From: Stenotrophomonas humi
GTDB taxonomy: Bacteria > Pseudomonadota > Gammaproteobacteria > Xanthomonadales > Xanthomonadaceae
Direction: 5' to 3'
Assembly (NCBI RefSeq): GCF_001431415.1
Contig: NZ_LDJI01000027.1
Coordinates: 107,494-171,493 of the forward strand
Length of the DNA: 64,000 bases
Below are positions 48,226-57,232 of the stretch, piece after piece; position 1 is the stretch's first letter, and the number at the start of each line of letters is the position of its first letter. Made by a program: the position numbers and the translations under genes. Below the pieces are notes generated by a model. That model was not told where the DNA came from, did no database searches, and saw only the letters and a program-made list of their open reading frames with translations.

Positions 48226-49320
48226 TCAGGCGTATGCGTCCAGCAGTCCGCGCATGCGCAGGGTCTGGGTGCTGGGTGCCGGCATGTCGACAGCGGGATC
48301 CTGGCCATCGGCAAACCCGCCACCGGAGGCAGCTTGGCCATCACCACCTTGCTGCTGCGAGGTCGGTTGCTGGCCGACATCGGCCTGCGCCAGTTGCAGG
48401 CCCTGTTCGCCCAGCATCTCGCGCAGGCGTGGCAGGCTGCTTTCCAACGCGTGGCGGACGTCGGCATGGGCGCTGCTGAAGCTGGCATGGACACGATCGC
48501 CGTCCAGTTGCAGTTTCACTTCGACTAGACCGAGGTCGTGCGGGGTGATGCGGATATGGGCGTGCCCGATCTTCTGGTCGGCCATCCAACCGACGCGGGC
48601 GCCGAAGGTTTCATCGAAGTCGCCGCTGTTGATGTCCGGCGTGGCGGTTGGGGGTGGCACGCTGCCGCCCGCCGCCGTGGCGCGCAGTTCGTGCAGGGCC
48701 GGGTTCTGCAGCAGCGCATTGAAGGTTGTGGGCGCAGGGCTTTCCGCGATATCGAGTTTGCTGCTGGCCGCGTCATCGGCGCCCTGTGCGATGGCTGCGG
48801 TCAATGCCGCCGGCAAGGGCTCGGCGCTGTCGGCGGCCGGTGCCTGTGCAGCGGTGATTGCCGCTGTGGCCGGCAATGTCGTGGCAACGCCCGGTAGCGC
48901 GGGGTTGCTGCCGGGGCGGGTGTCGCCCTGCGCAGCCGCGGCGGGCGGCACGATTGGCGCAGGCGCGGCCTCGGGTGCGGGCAGCAACATGGCTGACAGG
49001 CCCAGCGGCGGCCACGGTGCTTCGTCAGCCTGCTGCCCGGTGTCGGCGTTGTCGTCCTGGCCGTTGGCGGGCGCAGCGGGGACAGCGTCTTCGCTTTCGC
49101 TGGACCGGGTTTCATCGCTGGCCGAGGAGGGCTGGCTGGGCTTGGTGTCCTGGCCTGCAGGCGGCGACGGCTTATCGCTCCTCTGCGTGGCCGGCGAGTC
49201 CTGCAGCAGCGCGTCGAAGCCTGATTTGGATTTGCTGCCGGCGTTGCCATTGGTGCGTGGGCCATTGCCGGTCTCAGCATTGCCGCTGCCCACCGACAGG
49301 CTGGAGGTCAGCACGTTCAT
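48226..49320 (-). CDS. fliK: flagellar hook-length control protein FliK
   Basis: 364 residues. Low-complexity Ala/Pro/Ser/Gly-rich N-terminal and middle parts (exported ruler) and a conserved C-terminal domain with the Flg_hook motif (LGLVEVKLQLDGDRVHASFS, then HALESSLPRLREMLGEQGL), followed by a Gln/Gly-rich tail. It measures hook length and triggers FlhB switching. It overlaps fliJ by 4 bp. Confidence 0.92.
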   Translation of the reverse strand: MNVLTSSLSVGSGNAETGNGPRTNGNAGSKSKSGFDALLQDSPATQRSDKPSPPAGQDTKPSQPSSASDETRSSESEDAVPAAPANGQDDNADTGQQADEAPWPPLGLSAMLLPAPEAAPAPIVPPAAAAQGDTRPGSNPALPGVATTLPATAAITAAQAPAADSAEPLPAALTAAIAQGADDAASSKLDIAESPAPTTFNALLQNPALHELRATAAGGSVPPPTATPDINSGDFDETFGARVGWMADQKIGHAHIRITPHDLGLVEVKLQLDGDRVHASFSSAHADVRHALESSLPRLREMLGEQGLQLAQADVGQQPTSQQQGGDGQAASGGGFADGQDPAVDMPAPSTQTLRMRGLLDAYA

Positions 49321-49775
49321 GCGTCTTCCCCTTCGGCCGCCGCCGCGGCCTGCGCGACACGCACGCGGCGCGCGCCGATTTCATCCATCTCGCGTTGGTC
49401 GCGGCGGTCTTCGGCTTTCTTTTCCTGCGCGCGGTAGCTGGCGGCCAGCTGCTCCAGCACCTGCTTGTCTCGGCTGGCGAGCAACAAGCGGGCGCGCTCG
49501 GCATCCACGCGTTCGCGATTGCTGTCCACGGTCTTGCTCTGCGCTTCCACGGCGTTGTCCAGACGATCCAGGAACGCGCGGCGGTTGAGCAACTGCGCGG
49601 CGCTGGTCGTGGACATCTGCGCGTTGGCATATTCCTCGGCGTACTGGCGCAGTTCGGACAGGCGCGATTGGTGGACGTCCAGTGCCTGCTGGCGCTCGGC
49701 CAGTTCTTTGGCGACTTCGTCCTGGCGATCCTGCGCGTGACGGAGCAGGGGATCCATGCGGCGTGAAGGGCTCAT
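49317..49775 (-). CDS. fliJ: flagellar export chaperone-escort FliJ
   Basis: 152 residues, almost entirely a charged coiled coil (ELAERQQALDVHQSRLSELR, then a second long helix near 75-120). It fits in the centre of the FliI hexamer and links it to FlhA. The start overlaps the fliI stop (ATGA), which favours the ATG at 49775 over the methionine six codons later. Confidence 0.9.
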   Translation of the reverse strand: MSPSRRMDPLLRHAQDRQDEVAKELAERQQALDVHQSRLSELRQYAEEYANAQMSTTSAAQLLNRRAFLDRLDNAVEAQSKTVDSNRERVDAERARLLLASRDKQVLEQLAASYRAQEKKAEDRRDQREMDEIGARRVRVAQAAAAAEGEDA

Positions 49776-51157
49776 GCGGCGCTCTCTTTATCTACCAGCT
49801 GTTGCAATGCGTTGAGGCTGTGGCCGAGGTCGGCGGCGGCATGCACGTCCTGGCCGAGGAACTCCATGATCTCCGGCCAACGGTCCAGCGCTTCATCGGT
49901 GACCGGGTCGTTGCCGCGCTGATAGGCGCCAATGGCGATCAGGTCGCGGTTGGCGGTATAGGCCGACACCAGTCGTTTGAGTTTGCGGATGCGCAGGCGC
50001 CAGGTGTCGTCGGCGATGTCCTGCACCACACGGCTGACCGACGATTCCACGTCGATGGCCGGATACAGGCCGCTGTCAGCGACACGGCGTGACAGCAGGA
50101 TGTGGCCGTCAAGAATGGCGCGGGCAGCGTCGGCAATCGGATCCTGCGGATCGTCGCCTTCGGTCAGCACGGTATAGAACGCGGTGATCGAGCCGCGACC
50201 CTTGGCGCCGTTGCCGGCGCGTTCCACCAGTGCGGGGAGCTTGGCGAAAACGGAAGGCGGATAGCCACGCGTGGTCGGCGGCTCGCCGACGGACAGGCCG
50301 ATTTCTCGCTGCGCCTGCGCGAAGCGGGTCAGTGAATCCATCAGCAGCAGGACGTTCAGGCCCTGGTCGCGGAACCATTCGGCGATGGCAGTGGCGCGGT
50401 AGGCGCCATGCAGGCGCGCCAACGGCGGCCGGTCGGCGGGACTGGCGACGACGACGGCGCGGCGCAGGCCTTCTTCGCCCAGCGTGGTTTCAACGAAATC
50501 GCGTACTTCGCGGCCACGTTCACCGATCAGTCCCACCACGATCACGTCGGCGGCGGTATAGCGGGTCATCATGCCAAGCAGCGTCGATTTACCGACACCG
50601 GAGCCGGCGAACAAGCCCACGCGCTGGCCACGGCCAATCGGTAGCAGCGCATTGATCGCGCGCACACCCACATCGAGTGGCTGGATGATCGGTTCGCGGG
50701 CGAGCGGGTTGATCGACACGCCAGCCATGCTGACGTTGCCTTCGGCGCGGATCGGGCCCTTGCCGTCCAGCGGCACGCCGTCACTGTCGATGACGCGGCC
50801 GAGCAGGCCTTCGCCCACTTCCACGCCGCTGCGCCGGTACGACGGCACCACGCGTGCGTTGGGCAGCAGGCCGTGCAGTTCCGCACTGGGCATCAGATAG
50901 GAGCGGTCACCGGAGAAGCCGACCACTTCGGCATCCACCCAGCCACCGTCGATGATTTCCACTTTGCAGTTGGCGCCCATCGGCGCTTCACAGCCAACCG
51001 CTTCCAGGGTCAGGCCGACTGCTCGCCGCAGGATGCCTTCGCGGACGAGGCCGTGGCCGCCCGTCGCATCAAGCGAAATACTGTCCAGGCGCGAGGCCAG
51101 ACGCAGGTTGCGCGCAGCGGCCCATTCGGCCGGGGCAGGCGAGGGGGCAGCGGTCAT
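49772..51157 (-). CDS. fliI: flagellar export ATPase FliI
   Basis: 461 residues. F1-type ATPase fold with Walker A LFAGSGVGKSTLLGMM (near 180-195), Walker B VLLLMDSLTRFA, and the family signature VGEPPTTRGYPPSVFAKLP. It hexamerises at the export gate, with FliH and FliJ. The C-terminal domain binds chaperone-substrate complexes. It overlaps fliH by 4 bp and fliJ by 4 bp. Confidence 0.96.
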   Translation of the reverse strand: MTAAPSPAPAEWAAARNLRLASRLDSISLDATGGHGLVREGILRRAVGLTLEAVGCEAPMGANCKVEIIDGGWVDAEVVGFSGDRSYLMPSAELHGLLPNARVVPSYRRSGVEVGEGLLGRVIDSDGVPLDGKGPIRAEGNVSMAGVSINPLAREPIIQPLDVGVRAINALLPIGRGQRVGLFAGSGVGKSTLLGMMTRYTAADVIVVGLIGERGREVRDFVETTLGEEGLRRAVVVASPADRPPLARLHGAYRATAIAEWFRDQGLNVLLLMDSLTRFAQAQREIGLSVGEPPTTRGYPPSVFAKLPALVERAGNGAKGRGSITAFYTVLTEGDDPQDPIADAARAILDGHILLSRRVADSGLYPAIDVESSVSRVVQDIADDTWRLRIRKLKRLVSAYTANRDLIAIGAYQRGNDPVTDEALDRWPEIMEFLGQDVHAAADLGHSLNALQQLVDKESAA

Positions 51158-51804
51158 GGGTTGGCTCCGGCACGGCGCAGCACCGTGCTCAATGCCGCGC
51201 GCAGGCGTGCATCGAGCGTGCCATCGATGCGCACGGTTTCGGCATGCACGCGCAGATCGCCACGGCTGAGGCCGGTGTCGGCGGTCAGGCGCTGGCCTTC
51301 GGGTAACGACAGCAGGCCGCTGAGCGCGGCGATATCGTCCGGATGCAGACGGACTTCGACATCGCGGTTGGCGCCGCTGACGGTGTCCAGTGCTTCGTTG
51401 ACCAGCTCGGACAGCAGTGATGGATCGGCCTCGTAGGCGCGGCCGATCAGCGAGCCGGCGATGCGCACCGACAACTCGCCCAGCGCGCCGACCACTTCGT
51501 TTTCCAGGCGCACCAGTGGCCGGCTGAAGTTGTCCAGGATGCCTTCAATCTGCGCGACCAGACGGCGTACTTCAGCCTGGCCCTGCGCATAGCCTTCGGT
51601 GTGGCCTTGCTGGAAGCCTTCTTCCTGCGCGGCATCGCGGATGGCCTGCACCTCCTCCAGCGTCGGCAACTGCAGCGGCGGCGGTGCCGGTTCGGCAGCG
51701 GTGATGGTTTCGATCAAATCCGATGCGAACGTCGGCGCGGATGTTTCGCCGGGCACCCGCGTTGCATTCAGGTCAGGCGCATGCCAGCGCACGGCGTTGT
51801 TCAC
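51154..51804 (-). CDS. fliH: flagellar export ATPase regulator FliH
   Basis: 216 residues. Central helix with spaced glycines and acidic or glutamine positions (EGFQQGHTEGYAQGQAEVRR), the GxxxG-like feature of FliH, and a C-terminal domain that contacts FliI (VRLHPDDIAALSGLL). It holds FliI as a dimer-monomer complex and docks it on FliN. It overlaps fliG by 4 bp. Confidence 0.92.
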   Translation of the reverse strand: MNNAVRWHAPDLNATRVPGETSAPTFASDLIETITAAEPAPPPLQLPTLEEVQAIRDAAQEEGFQQGHTEGYAQGQAEVRRLVAQIEGILDNFSRPLVRLENEVVGALGELSVRIAGSLIGRAYEADPSLLSELVNEALDTVSGANRDVEVRLHPDDIAALSGLLSLPEGQRLTADTGLSRGDLRVHAETVRIDGTLDARLRAALSTVLRRAGANP

Positions 51805-52805
51805 AGCATTGCCTCCGCGCTGCCACCGAGAGTGACGGTGCCTTCATCGGCCATGCGCTTGACGATGGCCAGGATCTCGCGCTGCGCGCCTTCGACGTCG
51901 GACAGGCGCACCGGGCCACGGGCTTCCATGTCCTCGAGCAGGATTTCCGCGGCGCGCTGCGACATGTTGCGGGTGATCTTGTCGCGCACCTTGATGTCGG
52001 CGCCGCGCAGCGCAAGGCCGAGGCGTTCGCCGCTGACTTCACGCAGCACCAGCTGCATTTCGCGGTCGTCCAGGTCCACCAGATCGTCGAACACGAACAT
52101 CAGGTCCTGGATGCGGTTGCCCAGCGGCGCGTCTATGCGCGCGATCTCGCTGAGGATCGTCTGGTCCTGGCCGCCGTCCATGAAGTTGAGGATGTTGGCC
52201 GCGCACTGCACACCACCGATGTTGGATGACTTGAGATTCTGGTTGCCGGCGAATTGGCGCTCCATGATCTCGTTGAGTTCGTTCAGGGCATTGGGTGGAA
52301 TGCCGTCCAGCGTGGCGATGCGCAGCAGCACGTCAACGCGGGTGCGGTCGGGCAGCAGCTTCAGCGCATCGGCGGCCTGGTCGGTTTCCAGGTGGGCCAT
52401 GACGATGGCGATGATCTGCGGATGTTCATTGCGGACCAGGTCGGCCACCGCACGCGGGTCCATCCACTTCAATGCATCCAGGCCGGTGGTGTTGCGGCCG
52501 AGCAGGATGCGGTCGATCAGGTTGCTGGCCTTTTCGTTGCCCAGCGCCTGCACCAGCATGTTGCGGATGTAGTCGTCCGAGCCGACGCTCAGCGAGGTCT
52601 TGTTGCCCAGCTGAGCACCGAAGTCGTCCATCACCTGCTGCACCTGCTCGCGGGTGACATCGCTGAGCGTGGCCATGGCGATGCCGATCTTCTGCACCTC
52701 CTTGGGTTCCATGTGGCGCAGCACTTCGGCCGCATCGGTTTCACCGAGCGACAACAGCAATACGGCGGCGCGCTGCACGCCGGTCATGGGAACTACATCA
52801 GTCAT
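51801..52805 (-). CDS. fliG: flagellar switch protein FliG
   Basis: 334 residues. N domain that sits on FliF (TGVQRAAVLLLSLGETDAAE), a middle domain with the EHPQ motif (VRNEHPQIIAIVMAHL), and a C-terminal torque domain (DLMFVFDDLVDLDDREMQLV) with the charged ridge that meets the stator. The start overlaps the fliF stop by 8 bp. Confidence 0.96.
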   Translation of the reverse strand: MTDVVPMTGVQRAAVLLLSLGETDAAEVLRHMEPKEVQKIGIAMATLSDVTREQVQQVMDDFGAQLGNKTSLSVGSDDYIRNMLVQALGNEKASNLIDRILLGRNTTGLDALKWMDPRAVADLVRNEHPQIIAIVMAHLETDQAADALKLLPDRTRVDVLLRIATLDGIPPNALNELNEIMERQFAGNQNLKSSNIGGVQCAANILNFMDGGQDQTILSEIARIDAPLGNRIQDLMFVFDDLVDLDDREMQLVLREVSGERLGLALRGADIKVRDKITRNMSQRAAEILLEDMEARGPVRLSDVEGAQREILAIVKRMADEGTVTLGGSAEAML

Positions 52806-54447
52806 TTGCCACCCAACCCTTCACTACCTGTGCCACGCGCTTGGAATCGGTGCGCACGGCCTCGCGCGCCATGCGCAGACGTTCTTCATAGGCATCGACC
52901 GGCAGGGCGAGCTTGGCGTCGTTGTCCAGACGCAGGCGGTCCGCCGCCAGCTCGGGCATCTGCACGCCATCGTCGAGCACTTGCACATCGGCGCTCAACG
53001 GATCGTCGCTCCTGCCTGGCAGGGCCTTGGGCGGGCCGGAAATCTGGCGCAGGGCCGGGCGCAGCACGCCGAACAGCAGGGCTAGCACCACGATGGCGCC
53101 CAGGACCAGGCGCAGTGCATCGCGCAGCTGCGGGTTCTCCCACCAGTTGGGCGCTTCCACCGGGATGGCTTCACGCACGAACGGCGCGTTCATCACCGAC
53201 ACGGTGTCGCCACGCTCGGCGCTGAAGCCGACGGCCTGCTTGACCAATGCTTCGACGCGGGTGAGCTCGGCCGCGCTGAGCGGCTGGTCGCTGACCTTGC
53301 CGTTGGCGCCGGCACGCGGCACGTGATCGACCAGTACCGCCACCGACACGCGCTTGACCCGGCCTGCCGGCTGGCGGGTGTGCTGCAGGGTGCGGTCCAG
53401 CTCGTAGTTGCGGGTGGCGTTCTTGGAGGTTTCGGTCGGTGTGGCGGCCGTGGCCGGCGGAGGTGTTGCCGCAGCGCCCGGGGGCGTGTTGCTGGCCGCG
53501 CCGGGGATGCCCTGCGGGCCGGCGGTGCTGGTGGAGTTTTCGCTGATCTGCTCGCTGCGTATTTTCTGCGGCTCGGCGTTGTACAGCTCACGGGCTTCTT
53601 CGGTGACGGAGAAGTCCATGTCCACGCTGACTTCCGGGTTGACCCTGCCGGCGCCGGCCATCGGCTCCAGCAGTTCGCGGATGCGCTGGTTGTACGAACC
53701 TTCCAGGCGACGCACCTGGTCGAACTGTGCAGCGTTGAGCGCGGCATCGCTGTTGGGGTCGGCGATGGTGAGCATGCGGCCGCTCTGGTCGACCACGGTC
53801 ACGCGCTCGGGTGCGAGATCGGGAATGCTGGACGCAACCATGTGCACGATGGCATCCACCTGGTTGCGCTCCAGCTGCTGGCCGCCACGCAGTTCCAGCA
53901 CCACCGAGGCGCTGGCGACATCGCGCTGGCGGGTGAAGGCACTGGGCTTGGGAATGGCCAGATGCACGCGCGCATCACGCACCGGGCGCAGCGTGGAGAT
54001 GGTGCGTACCAGCTCGGTTTCCAGTGCGTGCTGGTAACGGGCGCTTTCAACGAACTGGCTGACGCCGAAGCCAGGGTCGCGCTCCATCATTTCAAAGCCC
54101 AGGCGACCGCTTTCGGTCAAGCCGGAGCCGGCCAGCTTCAGGCGTGCGTCGTGGACGTTCTTCTCCGGCACGCTGATGGCGCCGGTGCTGGCATTGAGTT
54201 CAAACGGGATCTGCGCCGCACGCAGCAGGTCGGTGGCCTCGGCGGTCGCCTTCTGGTCCAGCCCGGTGTAGAGCGGCATCATCTGCGGCTTCTGAGCCCA
54301 GAAGAACACGAACAGGCCCGCCGCCACGGCCACGGCGATCATCGCCATCAATCCCAGGCGACGGGTGATCTGCAGGCTTTGCAGGCGGTCGAACCAGGCA
54401 CCGGCCTGCTGGGTGTTCAACGAGTCTTTGGGAAGCGCGAGGGCCAT
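52798..54447 (-). CDS. fliF: flagellar MS-ring protein FliF
   Basis: 549 residues. Two membrane helices (LMAMIAVAVAAGLFVFFWA near 35-55 and LRLVLGAIVVLALLFGVLRP near 445-465), between them the YscJ/ring-building motifs (MMPLYTGLDQKATAEATDLL, SARYQHALETELVRTI, VSVDMDFS), a low-complexity Ala/Pro/Thr segment at about 300-340, and a cytoplasmic C-terminal FliG-binding helix. It is the base of the basal body. Confidence 0.96.
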   Translation of the reverse strand: MALALPKDSLNTQQAGAWFDRLQSLQITRRLGLMAMIAVAVAAGLFVFFWAQKPQMMPLYTGLDQKATAEATDLLRAAQIPFELNASTGAISVPEKNVHDARLKLAGSGLTESGRLGFEMMERDPGFGVSQFVESARYQHALETELVRTISTLRPVRDARVHLAIPKPSAFTRQRDVASASVVLELRGGQQLERNQVDAIVHMVASSIPDLAPERVTVVDQSGRMLTIADPNSDAALNAAQFDQVRRLEGSYNQRIRELLEPMAGAGRVNPEVSVDMDFSVTEEARELYNAEPQKIRSEQISENSTSTAGPQGIPGAASNTPPGAAATPPPATAATPTETSKNATRNYELDRTLQHTRQPAGRVKRVSVAVLVDHVPRAGANGKVSDQPLSAAELTRVEALVKQAVGFSAERGDTVSVMNAPFVREAIPVEAPNWWENPQLRDALRLVLGAIVVLALLFGVLRPALRQISGPPKALPGRSDDPLSADVQVLDDGVQMPELAADRLRLDNDAKLALPVDAYEERLRMAREAVRTDSKRVAQVVKGWVAND

Positions 54448-54459
54448 GCGTTTCTATCC

Positions 54460-54816
54460 TTACAGCGGCATGTTCATCACGTCCTGGTAAGCCTGGACGA
54501 GACGGTTGCGGACTTCCACGGTGGCGCGGAACGCCAGCTGGGACTGTTGGGAGGCGACCATCACCTTGGCCAGATCTGCACCGGCTTCGCCGCGCTCAAA
54601 GGCGGCGGCCAACTGCCCGGATTTCTGCTGAGCCTCGTTCACACCCTTGATGGCGCCCTGCAGGGTCTGGCTGAACGACGGCGCATTGATGTTCTGGCCT
54701 TCACTCAGCCCCTGGATCGCATTGCTGCGCGGCATATCGGCAGGCGGCGCAACCTGGCCTACCTGGGTCTGCAGGGTTCGGATCTGGGAGAGAACAGAGG
54801 TGATGGAATGAGACAT
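54460..54816 (-). CDS. fliE: flagellar hook-basal body protein FliE
   Basis: 118 residues. The C-terminal signature AFRATVEVRNRLVQAYQDVM and the MVASQQSQLAF repeat-like segment identify FliE, the junction between MS ring and rod. It is the first gene of the fliE-to-fliR run and has a perfect sigma-54 promoter upstream. Confidence 0.95.
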   Translation of the reverse strand: MSHSITSVLSQIRTLQTQVGQVAPPADMPRSNAIQGLSEGQNINAPSFSQTLQGAIKGVNEAQQKSGQLAAAFERGEAGADLAKVMVASQQSQLAFRATVEVRNRLVQAYQDVMNMPL

Positions 54817-55363
54817 CGAAACGGATTCCAGAGAGAGAACTTTCTGCCTTCACGGTTGCAAGTGGCGTGCCACGAATGTGAAGACATTTATCCGACACCA
54901 CGGTGCCAAACGATGTCTGCAATCCTGCGTGTTGTCGGGTTTCCGACGTCACAGTAGGGCTAGCGTCGACGACCAGGCGCGGTTTCAGCAGCGAGGGGGA
55001 GAGGGTGCGAGCGACGACGCTGGCGTTACGGTCCGGTCCGCGCGGAGGGGAGGCTGCTGTGCCGGGCCATGTGCGGAGGGCAGTCCTGCCCGAGTTTCGC
55101 TGCAGCATGCTTGCGCTCAGTGGCATGACCCCCATCGGCGGATGCTGCGCGCGGGAAGTAGTGCAGGGTGATCGCGACAATCAGCGAACCGCGGTCGGGC
55201 GGGTGCCAGGATTTCCTCCTGGCCTGTGGACCGGCCTGCATCATCGGCATGTCCCGGCAGTCCGGTTGCGGAATGGACGGCAGGGGCGACAGCAGGACAT
55301 CAAGCTGAATGAGGCAGGCTCCACTCGCTCATGGCTGCCTGCCGGGGGCAGCCGAAGTGCTGA
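54817..55363. other. 547-bp gap between fleQ and fliE
   Basis: No gene is supported; small open frames on both strands have no recognisable features. It contains the fliE sigma-54 promoter at its left end and a 7-bp stem (GGCTGCC/GGCAGCC, 55333-55353) without a T-run just after the fleQ stop. FleQ operator sites would be expected here but none is certain by eye. Confidence 0.6.
54857..54872 (-). promoter_or_regulatory. sigma-54 promoter of the fliE operon
   Basis: Minus strand TGGCACGCCACTTGCA, an exact match to the sigma-54 consensus TGGCACG-N4-TTGCW. Transcription would start about 30 bp before the fliE ATG. FleQ and RpoN2, encoded just upstream, are the natural activator and sigma factor. 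Confidence 0.85.
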
Positions 55364-56845
55364 TCAGCCGGTCGCTTCCAGCTGATCGCGTTCGATGCCG
55401 TATTTGCGCAGCTTTTCCACCAGGGTCGTACGCCGCAGGCCGAGCAGTTGGGCCGCATGTGCAACCACACCCTGGGTACGTTCCAGCGCTTCGTTGATCA
55501 GGGTCAACTCGATGCTGGCCATATGGTCACGCAGGTCCAGCCCAGTGCTGGGTAGATGGGTCTGCTCCTGCGCCGGCGCAGCGACGCCACCGTTGTTGGC
55601 GCGCGCCGGCGCTGCGGCAACGGATGTCGCCACGGCCATCGACTGCAACGGACGTTCGTCATCACCGTTAGCAGCCTGCACGGCCAGCTGATCGCCCCGG
55701 TAGCGGCTGGGCAGATCCTGCACCCGCACCAGACCGTTGGGATGCAGCACCGCAAGGCGTTCGACCAAGTTGGTCAGCTCACGCACATTGCCCGGCCAGG
55801 CATAGCCGGCCAGTGCCTGCAGCGCTTCATGGGTGAAGCGCACTTCACCGCGACCGGTACGCGCCAACTGCGCGGCAATGGTTTCCACCAGCGCCGGAAT
55901 GTCGGTCGTGCGCTCGCGCAGTGCGGGCACGTCGATGGGAAACACGTTGAGGCGATAGAACAGATCCTCGCGGAACTTGCCCTCGGCGATGCGGCTTTCC
56001 AGGTCGCGATGGGTCGCGGCGATGACGCGCACGTTGCAGCGGATGGTCTGGTTGCCACCGACGCGCTCGAAGCTGCGTTCCTGCAGCACGCGCAGCAGCT
56101 TCACCTGCATCGGCAGACTCATGTCGCCGATCTCATCCAGCAGCAGCGTGCCGCCCTCGGCCATTTCGAAACGGCCCTTGCGTGCGCTCAGCGCGCCGGT
56201 GAAGGCGCCCTTCTCGTGGCCAAACAACTCGCTTTCCAGCAGGTCCGGCGGAATCGCGCCGCAATTGATCGCAACGAACGCGCCGTCGCGGCGGGGCGAG
56301 CGCTGGTGGATGGCACGCGACACCACTTCCTTGCCGGTGCCAGATTCACCCAGCACCAGCACGGTGGTGTCGAAGTTGGCGACCTGCTCGATCAATTGAC
56401 GCAGCTCGGTGACAGCCGGGCTGTGCCCGGTGGGGCCGGTGTCGTCGTTGGTGCTGGCCTGGTGCTCGGCATCGAGTCGGTTCAGGCTGGCACGACGCAG
56501 CAATGCTTCGACCTGCGCGTGCCGCATCGGTTGTTCCAGCGGCCAGACGTTGGCTTCATGCAGACCGTAGTGGCGAGAGAACGCCAACGGGTCGCTTCCG
56601 GCCAACAGAATCGGCGGCGGCAGCGACGCGGCGGCCAGCCAGTTGAAGAAGCCTGCAGCGCGGTCGGCATCTTCCAGTGTGCCAACCACGATCGCCATCC
56701 AGTCATTGGCACGGTGGCGACGTGTGTCTATGTCCTGTGCGTCACTGACCCAACGTGGGTTGAAGTCCATGAACTCCAGCAGCGCGATGGTGCGCTCCGC
56801 ACGCACGGCATCGGCATCGATGACAAGAATGCGCGACTCACTCAT
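55364..56845 (-). CDS. fleQ: sigma-54-dependent flagellar regulator FleQ
   Basis: 493 residues. The N-terminal receiver-like FleQ domain (1-115) lacks the phospho-acceptor: the expected Asp position reads AIVVGTLED. The AAA+ domain (about 140-380) has Walker A LGESGTGKEV, the sigma-54 contact loop GAFTGA, and LLLDEIGDMSLPMQ. The C-terminal Fis-type helix-turn-helix is HAAQLLGLRRTTLVEKLRKY. The LFRS motif that stacks cyclic-di-GMP in Pseudomonas aeruginosa FleQ is not seen at the matching place (DDTGPTGHS instead). It activates class II flagellar promoters. It overlaps vemR by 8 bp. Confidence 0.93.
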   Translation of the reverse strand: MSESRILVIDADAVRAERTIALLEFMDFNPRWVSDAQDIDTRRHRANDWMAIVVGTLEDADRAAGFFNWLAAASLPPPILLAGSDPLAFSRHYGLHEANVWPLEQPMRHAQVEALLRRASLNRLDAEHQASTNDDTGPTGHSPAVTELRQLIEQVANFDTTVLVLGESGTGKEVVSRAIHQRSPRRDGAFVAINCGAIPPDLLESELFGHEKGAFTGALSARKGRFEMAEGGTLLLDEIGDMSLPMQVKLLRVLQERSFERVGGNQTIRCNVRVIAATHRDLESRIAEGKFREDLFYRLNVFPIDVPALRERTTDIPALVETIAAQLARTGRGEVRFTHEALQALAGYAWPGNVRELTNLVERLAVLHPNGLVRVQDLPSRYRGDQLAVQAANGDDERPLQSMAVATSVAAAPARANNGGVAAPAQEQTHLPSTGLDLRDHMASIELTLINEALERTQGVVAHAAQLLGLRRTTLVEKLRKYGIERDQLEATG

Positions 56846-57218
56846 GACTCGGGTCCTTCAGGGTTTCCAGGATCGGCATGACTTCCTGGATGTAAGACAG
56901 TTTGCTGACGAAGTTGTCGGCACCGGCGCGCAGCGCATGCTCGCGGTGCTCGGAATCGTCGAAGTGGCTGGCGATCACGATATAGGGCGCGTCGTCCTGG
57001 CTCTTGATCAGGCGCGTGGCCTGCAGCCCGCCCATTTCCGGCATGGCCAGGTCCATCAGCACCACCTGTGGGCGCAGCGCTTCGGAACGCTCGATCGCTT
57101 CCAGCCCGTTGGCGGCACTACCGACAACCTGCAGCCAGTCGATCTTGCGGAAGTGGCGCATGGCGGCGTTGATGAAACCTTCGTGGTCGTCGACCAGCAA
57201 TACGGTGAGCTTGCTCAT
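56838..57218 (-). CDS. vemR: atypical single-domain response regulator VemR
   Basis: 126 residues, receiver only. Phospho-acceptor D56 (VVLMDLAMPEMGG), acidic pair D10/D11, K106 (FVSKL). The position between rpoN2 and fleQ is that of vemR in Xanthomonas campestris, where it affects motility, exopolysaccharide and virulence. The start at 57218 is the MSKLTVLLVDDHE methionine; the longer frame runs into rpoN2. It lies 14 bp after rpoN2. No cognate histidine kinase is in the window. Confidence 0.88.
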   Translation of the reverse strand: MSKLTVLLVDDHEGFINAAMRHFRKIDWLQVVGSAANGLEAIERSEALRPQVVLMDLAMPEMGGLQATRLIKSQDDAPYIVIASHFDDSEHREHALRAGADNFVSKLSYIQEVMPILETLKDPSHE

Positions 57219-57232
57219 GGGAATCCTTGGTT

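Noticed and set aside
53323..54957. 544-codon plus-strand frame opposite fliF and fliE
   Set aside because: Mirror of fliF/fliE; crosses the fliE promoter.
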